A stretch of DNA of 64,000 nucleotides from Pseudothauera lacus (GCF_003034845.1 NZ_PZKC01000011.1:78088-142087); one strand, 5' to 3'. Shown: positions 10,777 through 20,967, counted from the first letter of the stretch. Made by a program: numbers and translations. The notes: generated by a model from the sequence alone, not told the origin.

Positions 10777-11442
10777 ATGGAAAACCGCATCGCCACCATG
10801 ACCCGGTCCGAGGCTTCCGTCCTCTCGACCAACAAGGTCATCCGCAATACCTACATTCTGCTGTCGATGACGCTGGCCTTCTCGGCGGTCGTGGCCGGTG
10901 TGTCGATGGCGCTCGGGCTGCCGCATCCGGGCCTGATCCTGACCCTGATCGGCTACTTCGGCCTGCTTTTCCTGACCACCAAGCTGCGCAACAGCTCTGC
11001 CGGCATCCTCGCGGTGTTTGCCCTCACCGGCTTCATGGGCTACACCCTCGGCCCCATCCTCTCGGCCTATCTGTCGCTGCCCAACGGTCACATGATCGTG
11101 ATGCAGGCGATGGCCGGCACCGCGGCGATCTTCCTCGGCCTGTCGGCCTATGCGCTGACCACCCGCAAGGATTTCTCCTTCATGGGCGGCTTCCTGATGG
11201 TCGGCATCCTGGTGGCCTTCCTGGCCGGACTGGGGGCGATCTTCTTCTCCATCCCGGCGCTCTCGCTGGCGGTTTCGGCGATGTTCGTGCTGCTGATGTC
11301 CGGTCTCATCCTCTACGAGACCAGCAACATCATCCATGGCGGCGAGACCAACTACATCATGGCCACGGTCACGCTGTACGTCGCCATCTACAACCTCTTC
11401 ACCAGCCTGCTGCACCTGCTGGGTTTCATGAACAACGACTGA
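10777..11442 (+). CDS. Bax inhibitor-1 / YccA family membrane protein
   Basis: A 222-residue integral membrane protein with about seven hydrophobic helices, matching the BI-1/YbhL/YccA family. In E. coli YccA modulates the FtsH protease; other members leak calcium or protons. The start is fixed by AGGAGGT 8-10 nt upstream of the ATG at 10777; the frame is open from 10723 but lacks such a site there. The family segment [24 protein letters not shown] is visible near the C-terminus. It follows the HPF-like gene by 46 nt and ends in a strong terminator. FtsH regulators HflK/HflC are also encoded in this window, at 28-30 kb. Confidence 0.92.
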   Translation: MENRIATMTRSEASVLSTNKVIRNTYILLSMTLAFSAVVAGVSMALGLPHPGLILTLIGYFGLLFLTTKLRNSSAGILAVFALTGFMGYTLGPILSAYLSLPNGHMIVMQAMAGTAAIFLGLSAYALTTRKDFSFMGGFLMVGILVAFLAGLGAIFFSIPALSLAVSAMFVLLMSGLILYETSNIIHGGETNYIMATVTLYVAIYNLFTSLLHLLGFMNND

Positions 11443-11464
11443 GCGCCATGCGCGTTCGATGCAG

Positions 11465-11488
11465 GGGCGGCCACGGGCCGCCCTTTTT
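11465..11488 (+). terminator. Rho-independent terminator after the Bax-inhibitor-1 family gene
   Basis: A perfect 8-bp stem GGGCGGCC/GGCCGCCC with a 3-nt loop is followed by TTTTT. Confidence 0.9.
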
Positions 11489-11539
11489 GCGTCAGGCGGT
11501 ACGGATGTATCCGCCCCTTCCCGTGGGCAGGGGTGGGGG

Positions 11540-11545
11540 TACAAT
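11540..11545 (+). promoter_or_regulatory. Probable -10 element of the accA promoter
   Basis: TACAAT lies 29 nt upstream of the accA ATG and directly after the preceding terminator, so a promoter is needed here. No convincing -35 box is seen. Confidence 0.45.
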
Positions 11546-11573
11546 ACGCGCCTCTCAAGTTTGGACGGGTCAG

Positions 11574-12542
11574 ATGAAGACCATCTTTCTGGATTTTGAA
11601 CAGTCCCTGGCCGATCTTGCCGCCAAGATCGAGGAACTGCGTTTTGTGCAGGATGACTCCGCGGTCGATATCTCCGAGGAGATCGCCCGTCTGGAGGCCA
11701 AGAGCCAGAGCTTGACCAAGGACCTCTACGCCAAGCTGACCCCATGGCAGATCGCCCAGGTCGCCCGTCATCCGCAGCGCCCCTACACGCTGGACTACGC
11801 GGAGCTGATCTTCACCGATTTCGAGGAGCTCCACGGCGACCGCGCCTTTGCCGACGACAAGGCCATCGTCGGCGGGCTGGCGCGCTTCAATGGTCAGAGC
11901 TGCATGGTCATCGGCCACCAGAAGGGGCGCGACACCAAGGAGAAGATCGCCCGCAACTTCGGCATGCCGCGCCCCGAGGGTTACCGCAAGGCGCTGCGGC
12001 TGATGAAGATGGCGGAGAAGTTCGGCCTGCCGGTGTTCACCTTCGTCGATACCCCGGGCGCCTACCCCGGCATCGGTGCCGAGGAGCGTGGCCAGTCCGA
12101 GGCCATTGGTCACAATCTCTACGTGATGGCCGAACTCAAGGTGCCTATCGTCACCACCATCATCGGCGAGGGCGGCTCCGGCGGCGCGCTGGCCATCGCG
12201 GTGGCGGACCAGGTGCAGATGCTGCAATACGCCACCTACTCGGTGATTTCCCCCGAAGGTTGTGCCTCCATCCTGTGGAAGAGTGCGGAAAAGGCCTCCG
12301 AGGCCGCCGAGACCATGGGCATCACCGCGGCGCGGCTGAAGTCCCTGGGACTCATCGACAAGGTGGTCAACGAGCCGGTGGGTGGTGCCCACCGCGATCA
12401 CCGCGGCATGGCGCAAAGCCTCAAGCGTGCGCTGACCGACTCGCTGCGCCAGCTCGCCGACCTGTCGCCGACGCAACTGCTCGAGCAGCGTTACGAGAAG
12501 CTGATGGCCTACGGGCGCTTCAAGGAACAGAAGGTCGCCTGA
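11574..12542 (+). CDS. accA: Acetyl-CoA carboxylase, carboxyltransferase subunit alpha
   Basis: The 322-residue alpha subunit of the carboxyltransferase that, with AccD, moves the carboxyl group from biotin to acetyl-CoA to form malonyl-CoA for fatty-acid synthesis. Signatures include [40 protein letters not shown] and the oxyanion region [15 protein letters not shown]. Length equals that of the E. coli protein. The ATG at 11574 is chosen because it starts the conserved N-terminus, although the frame is open further upstream. tilS follows 8 nt downstream, probably in the same transcript; accA-tilS adjacency is common in Proteobacteria. Confidence 0.97.
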   Translation: MKTIFLDFEQSLADLAAKIEELRFVQDDSAVDISEEIARLEAKSQSLTKDLYAKLTPWQIAQVARHPQRPYTLDYAELIFTDFEELHGDRAFADDKAIVGGLARFNGQSCMVIGHQKGRDTKEKIARNFGMPRPEGYRKALRLMKMAEKFGLPVFTFVDTPGAYPGIGAEERGQSEAIGHNLYVMAELKVPIVTTIIGEGGSGGALAIAVADQVQMLQYATYSVISPEGCASILWKSAEKASEAAETMGITAARLKSLGLIDKVVNEPVGGAHRDHRGMAQSLKRALTDSLRQLADLSPTQLLEQRYEKLMAYGRFKEQKVA

Positions 12543-12549
12543 GGCCGCG

Positions 12550-13881
12550 GTGACGGCCTTCCCGGTACAGGCGGGCCTGCGCGCCACGGTTGCGGCGCGG
12601 CTGGCCGCAGCCGGGCTGGGGAGCGGTGCGCGGCTGTGCTGCGCGCTCAGCGGCGGGGTGGACTCCACCGTGCTCCTGCACGTGCTGGCCGCCCTGCGCG
12701 AAGAGCTTGGCTTCACGTTGCTCGCCGCTCACGTCAATCACGGCCTGCACCCGCAGGCCTGGGCCTGGCAGGCGCACTGCGCGCAGTCCTGCGCGCAGCT
12801 GGGGGTGGTGCTGAAGGTATTTCAGGTCGAGGTCGCCCGTGACGCGCCCTGCGGGCTGGAGGCGGCGGCCCGTGCGAGCCGCCACGCCGCCTTGCGCAGC
12901 GTGGCCTGCGATGCCCTGCTGCTCGCTCACCATCAGGACGATCAGGCGGAGACCGTGCTCTTCCGGCTGTTGCGCGGCAGTGGCGCCCATGGTGCTGCCG
13001 GGATGGTGGTTTGGCAGCCGGGTGCGCCCGCCATCCTGCGCCCTTTGCTGGGCGTGCGGCGCGCACAGATCGAGGCGGCCGCGCGCGAAGGCGGACTGCA
13101 CTGGGTCGAGGATCCGAGCAATGCCAACCCGCGGCATCGCCGCAATGCGCTGCGTCACGAGGTGCTGCCGGCGATGGCGGCGCATTTCCCCGCGGCGGTG
13201 CCGGCACTGGCCCGCGCGGCAGAGAACTTCGCCGAGGCGGCGACGCTCATGGATGAGCTTGCCGCTGCCGATGCGCGGCTCTGTGGCGGCCAGATGCTGC
13301 AGCGCGATGCCGTGCTGGCCTTGTCGGCGGCCCGTCAGCGCAACCTGCTGCGCTGGCTGGTGCGCGCTGCCGGCGGCCAGGCGCCATCGCGTGCGCGCCT
13401 GCTGGAGGTGCAACGCCAGCTCGCCAGCGTGCCGCCGCTGCAGCCCCTGCGTGTCGAACTCGGGGGTTGTGTGTGCTGCTGCTATCGCGGGCAACTGTGG
13501 CTGGAAGCCGCTACGCCGCCACCGCCACGGCCGCTGCGCTGGCGCGGCGAGACCGAGTTGCCGTGGTGTGGTGCACTGCTGCGCTGCGAGGCCAGCGTCG
13601 GCGAGGGGCTGCGCCTCGACCGCGTGCAGGCGGCAGCGCTGGTGATGGTGCGCGGGCGCTGGCCCGGGCTGAGCATGCGCCTGGCTGCCGGCCGCCCGCA
13701 GCGCAGCTTCCGCAAGCTGTGTCAGGACGCCGGCGTGCCGCCATGGCTGCGCGAGCGCCTGCCGGTGCTGATGGCCGACGGCGAGGCGGTGTGGATTGCC
13801 GGCATCGGCGTTGCTGCGGCCTGGCAGTGCGAGGACATGCAGCCCGGCCTGCGGTTGAGCTGGGACGGCGTGAGGGAGTAA
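12550..13881 (+). CDS. tilS: tRNA(Ile)-lysidine synthase
   Basis: TilS ligates lysine to cytidine 34 of the minor tRNA-Ile(CAU), converting its specificity from Met to Ile; it is essential. The 443-residue protein starts at a GTG and contains the PP-loop ATPase motif SGGVDS at residues 34-39, HVNHGLHPQA, HHQDDQAETVLFRLLRGSG and WVEDPSNANPRHRRN, as expected for the family. The C-terminal region includes LRLSWDGVRE at the end, in place of a long tail. It is cotranscribed with accA and converges on dctR with a 56-nt gap. Confidence 0.96.
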   Translation: MTAFPVQAGLRATVAARLAAAGLGSGARLCCALSGGVDSTVLLHVLAALREELGFTLLAAHVNHGLHPQAWAWQAHCAQSCAQLGVVLKVFQVEVARDAPCGLEAAARASRHAALRSVACDALLLAHHQDDQAETVLFRLLRGSGAHGAAGMVVWQPGAPAILRPLLGVRRAQIEAAAREGGLHWVEDPSNANPRHRRNALRHEVLPAMAAHFPAAVPALARAAENFAEAATLMDELAAADARLCGGQMLQRDAVLALSAARQRNLLRWLVRAAGGQAPSRARLLEVQRQLASVPPLQPLRVELGGCVCCCYRGQLWLEAATPPPPRPLRWRGETELPWCGALLRCEASVGEGLRLDRVQAAALVMVRGRWPGLSMRLAAGRPQRSFRKLCQDAGVPPWLRERLPVLMADGEAVWIAGIGVAAAWQCEDMQPGLRLSWDGVRE

Positions 13882-13937
13882 GGCGCGCCACGGCGAGCGT
13901 GCCGGCACCCGCAGCGGGGGTGAGTTCAGAATGCGGG

Positions 13938-14543
13938 CTAGTAATCCAGCCCGGTGAGCATCTGCGCCAGTTCGACCGCCGAGCGCACGCCCATCTTGTC
14001 GAAGATCTTCGCGCGGTGGGCCTCGACGGTGCGCATCGAGATGTTGAGCTCGTCGGCGATGACCTTGTTGAACTTGCCTTCGAGGATCAGCGCCATCACC
14101 TCGCGCTCGCGCGCGGTGACCGTGGCCAGGCGTGCGGCGACGGTTTCGCGCCCGGCGGCGGCGCGCTGGCGCTCGGCATCGGCAGCGAGGGCCTTTTCCA
14201 CCACGTCGATGAGGTCCTTGTCGTTGAAGGGCTTCTCGATGAAGTCGAAGGCGCCTTTCTTGAGCGCGGCCACCGCCATCGGCACGTCGCCATGGCCGGT
14301 GATGAAGATCACCGGCAACTCGCAGCGTCGTGCCAGCAGGGCGTCGAAGCAGGCCAGTCCGCTCATTCCCGCCATGCGGATGTCGAGGACGATGCAGCCC
14401 TGCCAGGCCGGTTCCCAGGCCGCGAGGAAGTCCTCTGCCGCGGCCCATAGCCGGCAGGGCACGCCGCGGGTGCGGAACTGCCACTCCAGCGCGTCGCGAA
14501 TGGCGTCGTCGTCGTCGATGATGTGGGCGCAGGGCTCGTTCAT
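13938..14543 (-). CDS. dctR: C4-dicarboxylate response regulator DctR-like (FixJ family)
   Basis: A 201-residue FixJ-type response regulator. The receiver has IIDDDDAIRDALEW, phosphoacceptor Asp54 in IVLDIRMAGMSGL and the switch Lys in FIEKPFNDKDL. The LuxR-type DNA-binding domain (about 138-198) has VTAREREVMALILEGKFNKVIADEL. Its start overlaps the stop of the sensor-kinase gene (ATGA, 4 nt). The context, divergent from a TRAP receptor gene, marks it as DctR of a DctS/DctR pair that in Rhodobacter activates dicarboxylate TRAP transport. The gene name rests on this context plus domain type. Confidence 0.85.
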   Translation of the reverse strand: MNEPCAHIIDDDDAIRDALEWQFRTRGVPCRLWAAAEDFLAAWEPAWQGCIVLDIRMAGMSGLACFDALLARRCELPVIFITGHGDVPMAVAALKKGAFDFIEKPFNDKDLIDVVEKALAADAERQRAAAGRETVAARLATVTAREREVMALILEGKFNKVIADELNISMRTVEAHRAKIFDKMGVRSAVELAQMLTGLDY

Positions 14544-16492
14544 GCGGGTTCCAGCGGCAGCGTGAGGGTGAAGATGGTACCCCCATCGGGGCGGGCTTCG
14601 AAACCCAGATGGCCATGATGCAGTTCGGCGATCGAGCGGCAGATGTTGAGCCCCATGCCCATGCCCTCGGCCTTGGTGGTGAAGAAGGGTTCGAACAGGC
14701 GGGCGGCGGTCTCCGGCGGGATGCCGCTGCCGCGGTCGCTGACCTGCAGCACCGCATTGCTGCCCTCGCGCCGTGTGCTGATGGTGACTTCGCGGCGGGT
14801 GGCAGGGGTGTCGCGCATCGCGTCCATGGCATTGCGCACCAGGTTGACGACGATCTGCTCCAGCATCACCGGGTCGGCGTCGAGCGCCGGCAGCCCGCTG
14901 AGCCCGGTGTGCACGCGCACCTGGCGCTTGCGGGTGTCGGCTTCGAGCAGTTCGACGGCCTCGCGGATGATCGCATTGAGGTCGACGGCGATGCGCTTGG
15001 GTTCCGAGCGCCGCACGAAGTCGTGAACGCGGCGGACGATGTCGCCGGCGCGGCGGGCCTGGCGGGCGATGCGCTGGTGGATGTCGAGCATCTCGGCGCG
15101 GTTGCAGTCGCCGCTTTCGAGGCGGTTGATGCAGCCGCTGTTGTAGCTGGCGATGGCGGCCAGCGGCTGGTTCAGCTCGTGGGCCAGGGTGGAGGCCATC
15201 TCGCCCATGGTGACCAGCCGCGAGGTGGCCTGCAGGCGCTCTTCCTGCTGGCGGGCGAGTTCCTCGGCGCGTTTCTGCTCGGTGATGTCGAGCACCGAGC
15301 CCATCCAGCCGCTGTGGCGGCCTTCGCCGTCGATCAGCGGGGCCTCGAAGATCTGGGCGTCGAGGCGGCTGCCGTCCTTGCGTCGCAGCCGTACCTCCAT
15401 GCCTTCCGGTGGCGTGCCGCCGGCCATGATGAGTTCGTGCAGTTCCTGGGTGCGTTCGAGGTGTTCGGGATCCCAGTAGGGCATCGGCGGCAGGTGGCCG
15501 ACGAGCTCCCCGGCGCTATAGCCGACCATCCGGCAGAAGGCCGGATTGACGTAGGTGACGCGGCCGCTGAGGTCGCGGGCGCGCAGACCGGTGAGCAGCG
15601 AGTCCTCCATTGCCTTGCGGAAGGTGCTTTCCTTGTGCAGGGCGTGTTCGGCGGCCTGGCGGCGCTGCAGCTGGCGGCGCAGCTGCCAGATGCTCCACAC
15701 GATGATGCTTCCCAGCATTACCAGCGAGGCGACCAGCAGCAGGGGAATCCAGCGGATCTCGCCGCGGTGCGCGGCGATGTGCAGAACCAGGCCGTGTCCC
15801 GGCGGGTCGAAGGCGATACTGTAGTCGTGCCCGCTGGCCGGTGCGCCGACCCCGGACTTGGCCGCCAGCTCCTGTCCGTCGGAGTCGAGCACGCTGACCC
15901 GGTAGCGCTCGCTGAACCACCACGGCAACTCGCGTACCACCAGGCTCTGCAGGGAATACACGCCGACGGCGGTGCCGATGAAGGCGCCGTCGCTGTAGAT
16001 CGGCACATGGACCTCGAAATGGTGGTCGCCGCCGGTAATCGGATAGGCTGGTCCATACACCGGGCGGCCGATCGCGCGGGCGAGGCGGAATATGCTCCGG
16101 GCGGGTACGGTGCCGCCGCTCTCGCCGACCAGGTGGTCGTCGCTCGCTGGCGGCTGGGCGCCGCGCATGGTGCCGTCGGCGTCGGTCCAGATGATGCGCG
16201 CGAGGCCGCTCTCGGCGCGCAGCAGGTGGCGCAGGCCGGCCTCGGTGGCGACGTCGCCGTGCCGGCCGGCGATCAGTGCGGGGCCGAGCTGGCCGAGTTG
16301 GGCGGCGTTGCGGTCGAGATGGAAGCGCAGGTTCTGCTCCATCCACAGCACGTCGCTGATCAGCGTGGTGCGCTGCACTTCCTCGTCGTAGCTGCGGGTC
16401 AGCCACACCAGGGTGGCGATGATGGCGAGAATCAGCAGCAGCGCGCCATAGGGCAGCCAGGCGGGGGTGGGAGGGGCGGCAGGCTTGTCCAT
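14540..16492 (-). CDS. dctS: C4-dicarboxylate sensor histidine kinase DctS-like
   Basis: A 650-residue sensor kinase. Two transmembrane helices (about 13-30 and 250-268) bracket a periplasmic domain of roughly 215 residues, a long PDC/CHASE-like sensor. A PAS/PAC module follows (about 295-410, ending in GSVLDITEQKRAEEL), then a HisKA domain with MGEMASTLAHELNQPLAAI (phosphoacceptor His about 438), and an ATPase domain with NLVRNAMDAM, DRGSGIPPE and TKAEGMGMGLNICRSI. This architecture is that of DctS/TodS-type kinases. It is coupled to dctR and divergent from dctP, so it likely senses C4-dicarboxylates or the substrate of that receptor; ligand identity is inferred. Confidence 0.87.
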   Translation of the reverse strand: MDKPAAPPTPAWLPYGALLLILAIIATLVWLTRSYDEEVQRTTLISDVLWMEQNLRFHLDRNAAQLGQLGPALIAGRHGDVATEAGLRHLLRAESGLARIIWTDADGTMRGAQPPASDDHLVGESGGTVPARSIFRLARAIGRPVYGPAYPITGGDHHFEVHVPIYSDGAFIGTAVGVYSLQSLVVRELPWWFSERYRVSVLDSDGQELAAKSGVGAPASGHDYSIAFDPPGHGLVLHIAAHRGEIRWIPLLLVASLVMLGSIIVWSIWQLRRQLQRRQAAEHALHKESTFRKAMEDSLLTGLRARDLSGRVTYVNPAFCRMVGYSAGELVGHLPPMPYWDPEHLERTQELHELIMAGGTPPEGMEVRLRRKDGSRLDAQIFEAPLIDGEGRHSGWMGSVLDITEQKRAEELARQQEERLQATSRLVTMGEMASTLAHELNQPLAAIASYNSGCINRLESGDCNRAEMLDIHQRIARQARRAGDIVRRVHDFVRRSEPKRIAVDLNAIIREAVELLEADTRKRQVRVHTGLSGLPALDADPVMLEQIVVNLVRNAMDAMRDTPATRREVTISTRREGSNAVLQVSDRGSGIPPETAARLFEPFFTTKAEGMGMGLNICRSIAELHHGHLGFEARPDGGTIFTLTLPLEPA

Positions 16493-16599
16493 TGACCGGG
16501 CAGGGCGCGTTGGGCCGACATGCAGGGCATCGGCGCGGTAAACTTTACGGGTTGTGATGCCGGTCGCCGGGGGCGGCCGGCCCTGGAGGGTAGAGAGTA

Positions 16600-17604
16600 A
16601 TGAAAAAAATGCTGCTGCGGTTCGCCATCTGCGTCGGCCTGGTGCTGTCGCCGGGTGTGCAGGCCGAGCCCATCGTCATCCGCTTCAGTCACGTGGTCGC
16701 TCCCGATACGCCGAAAGGCAAGGCGGCGGAGTACTTCAGGGCGCGTGCCGAGGCGCTCACCGAAGGGCGCGTGCGCGTCGAGGTGTATCCCAACAGCACG
16801 CTCTACAAGGACCGCGAGGAGCTCGAGGCGCTTCAGCTCGGCGCGGTGGAGATGCTGGCGCCGTCGCTGGCCAAGTTCGCGCCGTTGGGCCTGCGCGAGT
16901 TCGAGGTCTTCGATCTGCCTTACATCTTCGATGGCTACGAGGCCTTGCGCCGTGTCACCACCGGGCCGGTGGGGCGCGAACTGCTCGGCCGTCTGGAGGC
17001 GCGCGGGATCAGGGGGCTGGCGTTCTGGGACAACGGCTTCAAGTCCTTCTCCGCCAATACGCCGATTCACGGCCCCGACGATCTGCACGGTCTGCGCATG
17101 CGCATCCAGTCCTCGCGCGTGCTCGAAGAGCAGATGCTGGCGCTCGGCGCGCTGCCCCAGGTGATGGGCTTTTCCGATGTCTACGATGCCCTGCGCCATG
17201 GCGTGGTGGACGGCACGGAGAATCCTCATTCCAATCTGTACACGCAGCGCATGCACGAGGTGCAGGGTCACCTCATCCTCACCGGGCATGGCTATCTGGG
17301 CTATGCAGTGATCACCAACAAGCGTTTCTGGGATGCCCTGCCGCGCGACATCCGCCGCCAGCTCGAGCGCGCCATGGACGAGGCCACTGCCTTTGCCAAC
17401 CGCATCGCCCAGGAAGAGAATGAGCAGGCCCTGGCGGCGGTGCGGGCGGCCGGGCACACAGTCGTCTACGAGCCCGATGCGCGCACCCTGGCAGCCTTCA
17501 AGCAGGCCTTGCTGCCCGTGCATCAGCGCATGGAGGAGCGCATTGGCGCCGATCTGATCCGCGCCATCTACCGTGCCACCGGTTTCGATCCGTCACGGAT
17601 GTAA
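16600..17604 (+). CDS. dctP: TRAP transporter substrate-binding protein DctP-like
   Basis: A 334-residue periplasmic receptor of the TRAP family. The signal peptide (about 1-22, cleaved after VQA) precedes [22 protein letters not shown]. Family hallmarks are [26 protein letters not shown], the ligand-carboxylate region [16 protein letters not shown] and [21 protein letters not shown]. The purine tract GGAGGG about 10 nt upstream sets the start. DctP normally feeds the DctQM membrane permease, but neither follows here: ndk is next, 53 nt downstream. The permease must be encoded elsewhere, or the receptor serves DctS as a sensing partner. Dicarboxylate specificity is inferred from context. Confidence 0.9.
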   Translation: MKKMLLRFAICVGLVLSPGVQAEPIVIRFSHVVAPDTPKGKAAEYFRARAEALTEGRVRVEVYPNSTLYKDREELEALQLGAVEMLAPSLAKFAPLGLREFEVFDLPYIFDGYEALRRVTTGPVGRELLGRLEARGIRGLAFWDNGFKSFSANTPIHGPDDLHGLRMRIQSSRVLEEQMLALGALPQVMGFSDVYDALRHGVVDGTENPHSNLYTQRMHEVQGHLILTGHGYLGYAVITNKRFWDALPRDIRRQLERAMDEATAFANRIAQEENEQALAAVRAAGHTVVYEPDARTLAAFKQALLPVHQRMEERIGADLIRAIYRATGFDPSRM

Positions 17605-17617
17605 ACACGAAACCTGC

Positions 17618-17623
17618 TAGAAT
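17618..17623 (+). promoter_or_regulatory. Possible -10 element of the ndk promoter
   Basis: TAGAAT lies 34 nt before the ndk ATG, in the gap after dctP. No clear -35 box or terminator is seen, so read-through from dctP is also possible. Confidence 0.3.
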
Positions 17624-17657
17624 TTCCCGTTTTGTCAAACCCTCTGTGGAGTCCTCA

Positions 17658-18086
17658 ATGGCCATCGAACGCACCCTTTCCATCATCAAGCCCGACGCCG
17701 TCGCCAAGAACGTCATCGGCAAGATCTACCAGCGTTTCGAAGACGCCGGGCTGAAGGTCATCGCTGCCAAGATGGTGCATCTGTCCGAGCAGGAAGCCGG
17801 CCAGTTCTACGCCGTGCACAAGGAGCGCCCCTTCTTCAAGGATCTGGTCTCCTTCATGACCTCCGGCCCGGTGATGATCCAGTGCCTGGAAGGCGACAAC
17901 GCCATTGCCAAGAACCGTGAGCTGATGGGTGCCACCGATCCCAAGAAGGCCGACGCCGGCACCATCCGCGCCGACTTCGCCGAGTCCATCGACGCCAATG
18001 CCGTGCACGGCTCCGATGCGCCCGAAACCGCTGCCGTGGAAGTGGCTTTCTTCTTCCCCGGCATGAACGTCTACAGCGGCCGCTGA
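17658..18086 (+). CDS. ndk: Nucleoside diphosphate kinase
   Basis: A 142-residue cytosolic enzyme that balances NTP and dNTP pools by transferring the gamma phosphate through a phosphohistidine. The catalytic His117 is in the family signature NAVHGSDAP. The N-terminus [18 protein letters not shown] and the C-terminal [12 protein letters not shown] match the family, and length is standard. The ATG at 17658 begins the conserved sequence; the in-frame ATG four codons earlier is less likely. It heads the run ndk-rlmN-pilF-rodZ and onward, a frequent betaproteobacterial order. Confidence 0.98.
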   Translation: MAIERTLSIIKPDAVAKNVIGKIYQRFEDAGLKVIAAKMVHLSEQEAGQFYAVHKERPFFKDLVSFMTSGPVMIQCLEGDNAIAKNRELMGATDPKKADAGTIRADFAESIDANAVHGSDAPETAAVEVAFFFPGMNVYSGR

Positions 18087-18152
18087 GCGCCGCAGATGCG
18101 GGCCGGTGCCGCGCCGCAGGTGGCGGTGCCGTGCCCGCAATGCAATACCGCA

Positions 18153-19271
18153 ATGGTCAATCTGCTCGATTACGACGTCGACGGCCTCGTCGCCTGGTTT
18201 GCCGAACTGGGTGAGAAGCCCTTTCGCGCCCGTCAGGTGATGCGCTGGATGCACCGCGAAGGTTGCGACGACTTCGAGCGCATGACCGATGTCGCCAAGA
18301 GCCTGCGCGCCAGGCTGGCGGATACTGCCTGCATCCGCGCCCCGCAGCCGCTGCGTGACTCGGTGTCTGCCGACGGCACGCGCAAGTGGCTGCTCGATGT
18401 CGGCAACGGCAACGCGGTGGAAACGGTGTTCATCCCCGAGACCAGCCGCGGCACGCTGTGCGTGTCCTCGCAGGCAGGGTGTGCGCTCGATTGCGCCTTC
18501 TGTTCCACCGGCAAGCAGGGTTTCAACCGCAATCTCTCTGCGGCCGAGATCATCGGCCAGCTGTGGCTGGCCAACCGCCTGCTCGGCGCCGCACGCGAGC
18601 AGGCCGCCGATCTGGAGGCCGGCGAGGCCGACAATGGCCGCATCATCAGCAATGTGGTGATGATGGGGATGGGCGAGCCGCTGGCCAATTTCGACAACGT
18701 CGTTACCGCGCTGCGGCTGATGCTCGACGATCACGCCTACGGCCTGTCGCGCCGCCGTGTCACGGTGTCGACCTCGGGCATCGTGCCGGCGATGGACCGC
18801 CTGCGCGATGAATGCCCGGTGGCGCTGGCGGTGTCGCTGCATGCCTCCAACGACGCCTTGCGCGACCGCCTGGTGCCGATCAACCAGAAGTACCCGCTGG
18901 CCGAGTTGATGGCGGCCTGCCGGCGTTACCTGGAGCGTGCGCCGCGCGATTTCGTCACCTTCGAGTACGTCATGCTCGACGGCGTGAACGACCGCGACGA
19001 GCACGCCCGCGAGCTCATCGCACTGGTCCGCGAGGTGCCGTGCAAGTTCAACCTGATTCCCTTCAACCCTTTCCCGAACGCCGGCTTCGAGCGTTCGCCG
19101 GTGGAGCGCATCCGGCGTTTTGCCGGTATGCTCAATGATGCCGGGATTGTCACCACCACCCGCAAGACGCGTGGTGAGGACGTCGATGCGGCCTGCGGGC
19201 AACTCGCCGGGCAGGTACTGGACAAGACCCGGCGCACCGTTCGTCTGGTCAATTCGAAGGAGGCTCGCTGA
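18153..19271 (+). CDS. rlmN: 23S rRNA (adenine2503-C2) / tRNA (adenine37-C2) methyltransferase
   Basis: A 372-residue radical-SAM enzyme that methylates C2 of A2503 in 23S rRNA and A37 in some tRNAs. The cluster-binding motif CALDCAFC is intact, as are the SAM region [13 protein letters not shown] and a C-terminal Cys in DVDAACGQL, used as the methyl-carrying or resolving residue in this family. The start at 18153 (MVNLLDYD) is selected because homologues begin here, although the frame opens at 18096. The stop TGA overlaps the pilF ATG by one base. Confidence 0.97.
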   Translation: MVNLLDYDVDGLVAWFAELGEKPFRARQVMRWMHREGCDDFERMTDVAKSLRARLADTACIRAPQPLRDSVSADGTRKWLLDVGNGNAVETVFIPETSRGTLCVSSQAGCALDCAFCSTGKQGFNRNLSAAEIIGQLWLANRLLGAAREQAADLEAGEADNGRIISNVVMMGMGEPLANFDNVVTALRLMLDDHAYGLSRRRVTVSTSGIVPAMDRLRDECPVALAVSLHASNDALRDRLVPINQKYPLAELMAACRRYLERAPRDFVTFEYVMLDGVNDRDEHARELIALVREVPCKFNLIPFNPFPNAGFERSPVERIRRFAGMLNDAGIVTTTRKTRGEDVDAACGQLAGQVLDKTRRTVRLVNSKEAR

Positions 19272-20089
19272 TGACCCGCTTTGCCATGCGGCTGCTGCCC
19301 GCAGCCCTTTCCCTTCTGGTGGCGGCTTGTGCGACCACGGCACCCGGCGGCGGTGTCAGCAGCGGTGAATTTGCCCCGCAGGCCGCCCGCCCGCTGGCCG
19401 ACCGCACCCCGACGACGGCTGCCGAGGCCCGTGCCAAGGCGCACGTCGAGCTCGGCATGGCGTATCTGGAGATCGGCCGCTTCGATGTCGCCCTCGACGA
19501 GGCGCGGGTGGCGCTCGGCGAAGACGGCAATCATGCTCCGGCCTTCCACCTGATGGGGCTGGTGTACATGTTCGTCGAGGACAACGCCAAGGCCCACGAG
19601 AACTTCCAGCGCGCCCTCCGCCTGGCGCCCGGGGATCCCGACTTCAACAACAGCTATGGCTGGTTCCTGTGCACCCAGGGGCGTGAGGTCGAGGGCCTCG
19701 AACACCTTGCGGTCGCGGCACGCAACCCTTTCTACCGCACGCCGACACGCCCGTTTACCAACTCCGCCCTGTGCCACTTGCGCATGGGCAACGACGCTGC
19801 CGCCGAGCCGCTTTTCCAGCGTGCCGCCGACGTCGATCCGAGTAACGCACAGGCTTTCTTCAATCTTGCCGAGATCGCCTACCGCCGCGGGGATTTCGCC
19901 ACTGCACGGGTCAACCTGATCCGTCTGCACCAGCAGTCCGAGCCCAGTGCGCAATCGATCTGGCTGGGCCTGCGCACCGAGCGCCATCTCGGCAACCGCG
20001 ACGCCGAGGCCAGCTATGCCGCGCAATTGCGCAACCGCTTTGCCGATTCGGTGGAATACCAGGCCATGCTGCAGGGGCGTTTCGAGTGA
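19271..20089 (+). CDS. pilF: Type IV pilus biogenesis/stability lipoprotein PilF (PilW)
   Basis: A 272-residue TPR lipoprotein, the pilotin needed for outer-membrane assembly of the PilQ secretin. The signal peptide ends in a lipobox (LLVAAC, Cys about residue 17). Tetratricopeptide repeats follow from about residue 55: AKAHVELGMAYLEIGRFDVA and HAPAFHLMGLVYMFVEDNAKA, then further copies. The RLAPGDPDFNNSYGWFLCTQG segment is typical of PilF. It is translationally coupled on both sides (1-nt overlap with rlmN, 4-nt with rodZ). The placement upstream of a RodZ-like gene is conserved in beta- and gammaproteobacteria. Confidence 0.93.
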   Translation: MTRFAMRLLPAALSLLVAACATTAPGGGVSSGEFAPQAARPLADRTPTTAAEARAKAHVELGMAYLEIGRFDVALDEARVALGEDGNHAPAFHLMGLVYMFVEDNAKAHENFQRALRLAPGDPDFNNSYGWFLCTQGREVEGLEHLAVAARNPFYRTPTRPFTNSALCHLRMGNDAAAEPLFQRAADVDPSNAQAFFNLAEIAYRRGDFATARVNLIRLHQQSEPSAQSIWLGLRTERHLGNRDAEASYAAQLRNRFADSVEYQAMLQGRFE

Positions 20090-20967
20090 GCGAAGCCAGC
20101 CAGTTTCCTCAGGAGGCGTCCGCCGTTGCCGAACAGCCCGGCGTTGGCGAGATGCTGCGCGCCGCCCGTGAGGCGCGTGGGCTGACCGTCGCCAACGTTG
20201 CCCAGATGCTCAAGCTCGGCGTGCGCCAGATCGAAGCCATGGAAGCCGGGCGCTTCGACCTGCTGCCCGGCCCGGCCTTCGTGCGTGGTTTCGTGCGCAA
20301 CTATGCGCGCATCCTCGGCATCGACGCCGCGCCCCTGCAGGCTGCGCTGGGCAATGAACCGCCCGCCGGCAATGTCGAACTGGTGCCGGTGTCGAACGCC
20401 GACGGCGAGATGCCCAGCGGTGGTGAAAGCCGGATGTCGTCGACGCCGGTGGCCGTTGTCGCCTTCGGTCTGCTGCTGGTCGTCCTCGTTGGCTGGTACT
20501 TCGACTGGTTCCGCACGCCGCAGCCGATCGAAGTCGTTGCACCGCTGGTGGCGGGCGAGGGCGAGCCGCTCTTTGCGCCACCGCTCGATGACGAGCCCGC
20601 TGCCGGGCAGGGTGCCGCCGGCGTGATGGTGGAGTCTGTCGAGGCACCGCCGCAGGCCCCGGTCGAGACCGCTGTGCAGCCACCGCCGGCCGTACCGGAC
20701 ACCGCTGCTCCCGCCACGCCTGCCACCGGCATGGCCCGGCTGACCTTCCGCTTCGCCGGCGAGTCGTGGTTCGAGGTGCGCGATGCGGGCGGCGCCCTGC
20801 TGGTATCGGCTACCGGTCAGGCCGGACAGGTGCGCACCGTCGACGGCCAGCCGCCCTTCGCCGTGGTGGTGGGCAATGCCCGCGAGGTCCGGCTCGAACG
20901 CAACGGCCGCAGCATCGATCTGGTGCCGCATACGCGCGTCAGCGTGGCGCGCCTGAGTGTCGAGTGA
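20086..20967 (+). CDS. rodZ: RodZ-like cytoskeletal membrane protein
   Basis: A 293-residue bitopic protein. The cytoplasmic helix-turn-helix domain of RodZ type (about 18-90) contains [24 protein letters not shown] and [19 protein letters not shown]. One transmembrane helix (about 119-141) is followed by a Pro/Ala/Val-rich periplasmic linker and a C-terminal DUF4115 beta domain (about 205-290) with [18 protein letters not shown]. RodZ anchors MreB to the elongasome and sets rod shape. GTG start, overlapping the end of pilF by 4 nt. The ispG start lies 11 nt downstream. Confidence 0.9.
   Translation: MSEASQFPQEASAVAEQPGVGEMLRAAREARGLTVANVAQMLKLGVRQIEAMEAGRFDLLPGPAFVRGFVRNYARILGIDAAPLQAALGNEPPAGNVELVPVSNADGEMPSGGESRMSSTPVAVVAFGLLLVVLVGWYFDWFRTPQPIEVVAPLVAGEGEPLFAPPLDDEPAAGQGAAGVMVESVEAPPQAPVETAVQPPPAVPDTAAPATPATGMARLTFRFAGESWFEVRDAGGALLVSATGQAGQVRTVDGQPPFAVVVGNAREVRLERNGRSIDLVPHTRVSVARLSVE

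Noticed and set aside
13882..13937. Terminator between tilS and dctR
   Set aside because: Only a weak CGGC/GCCG pair without T-run is visible.
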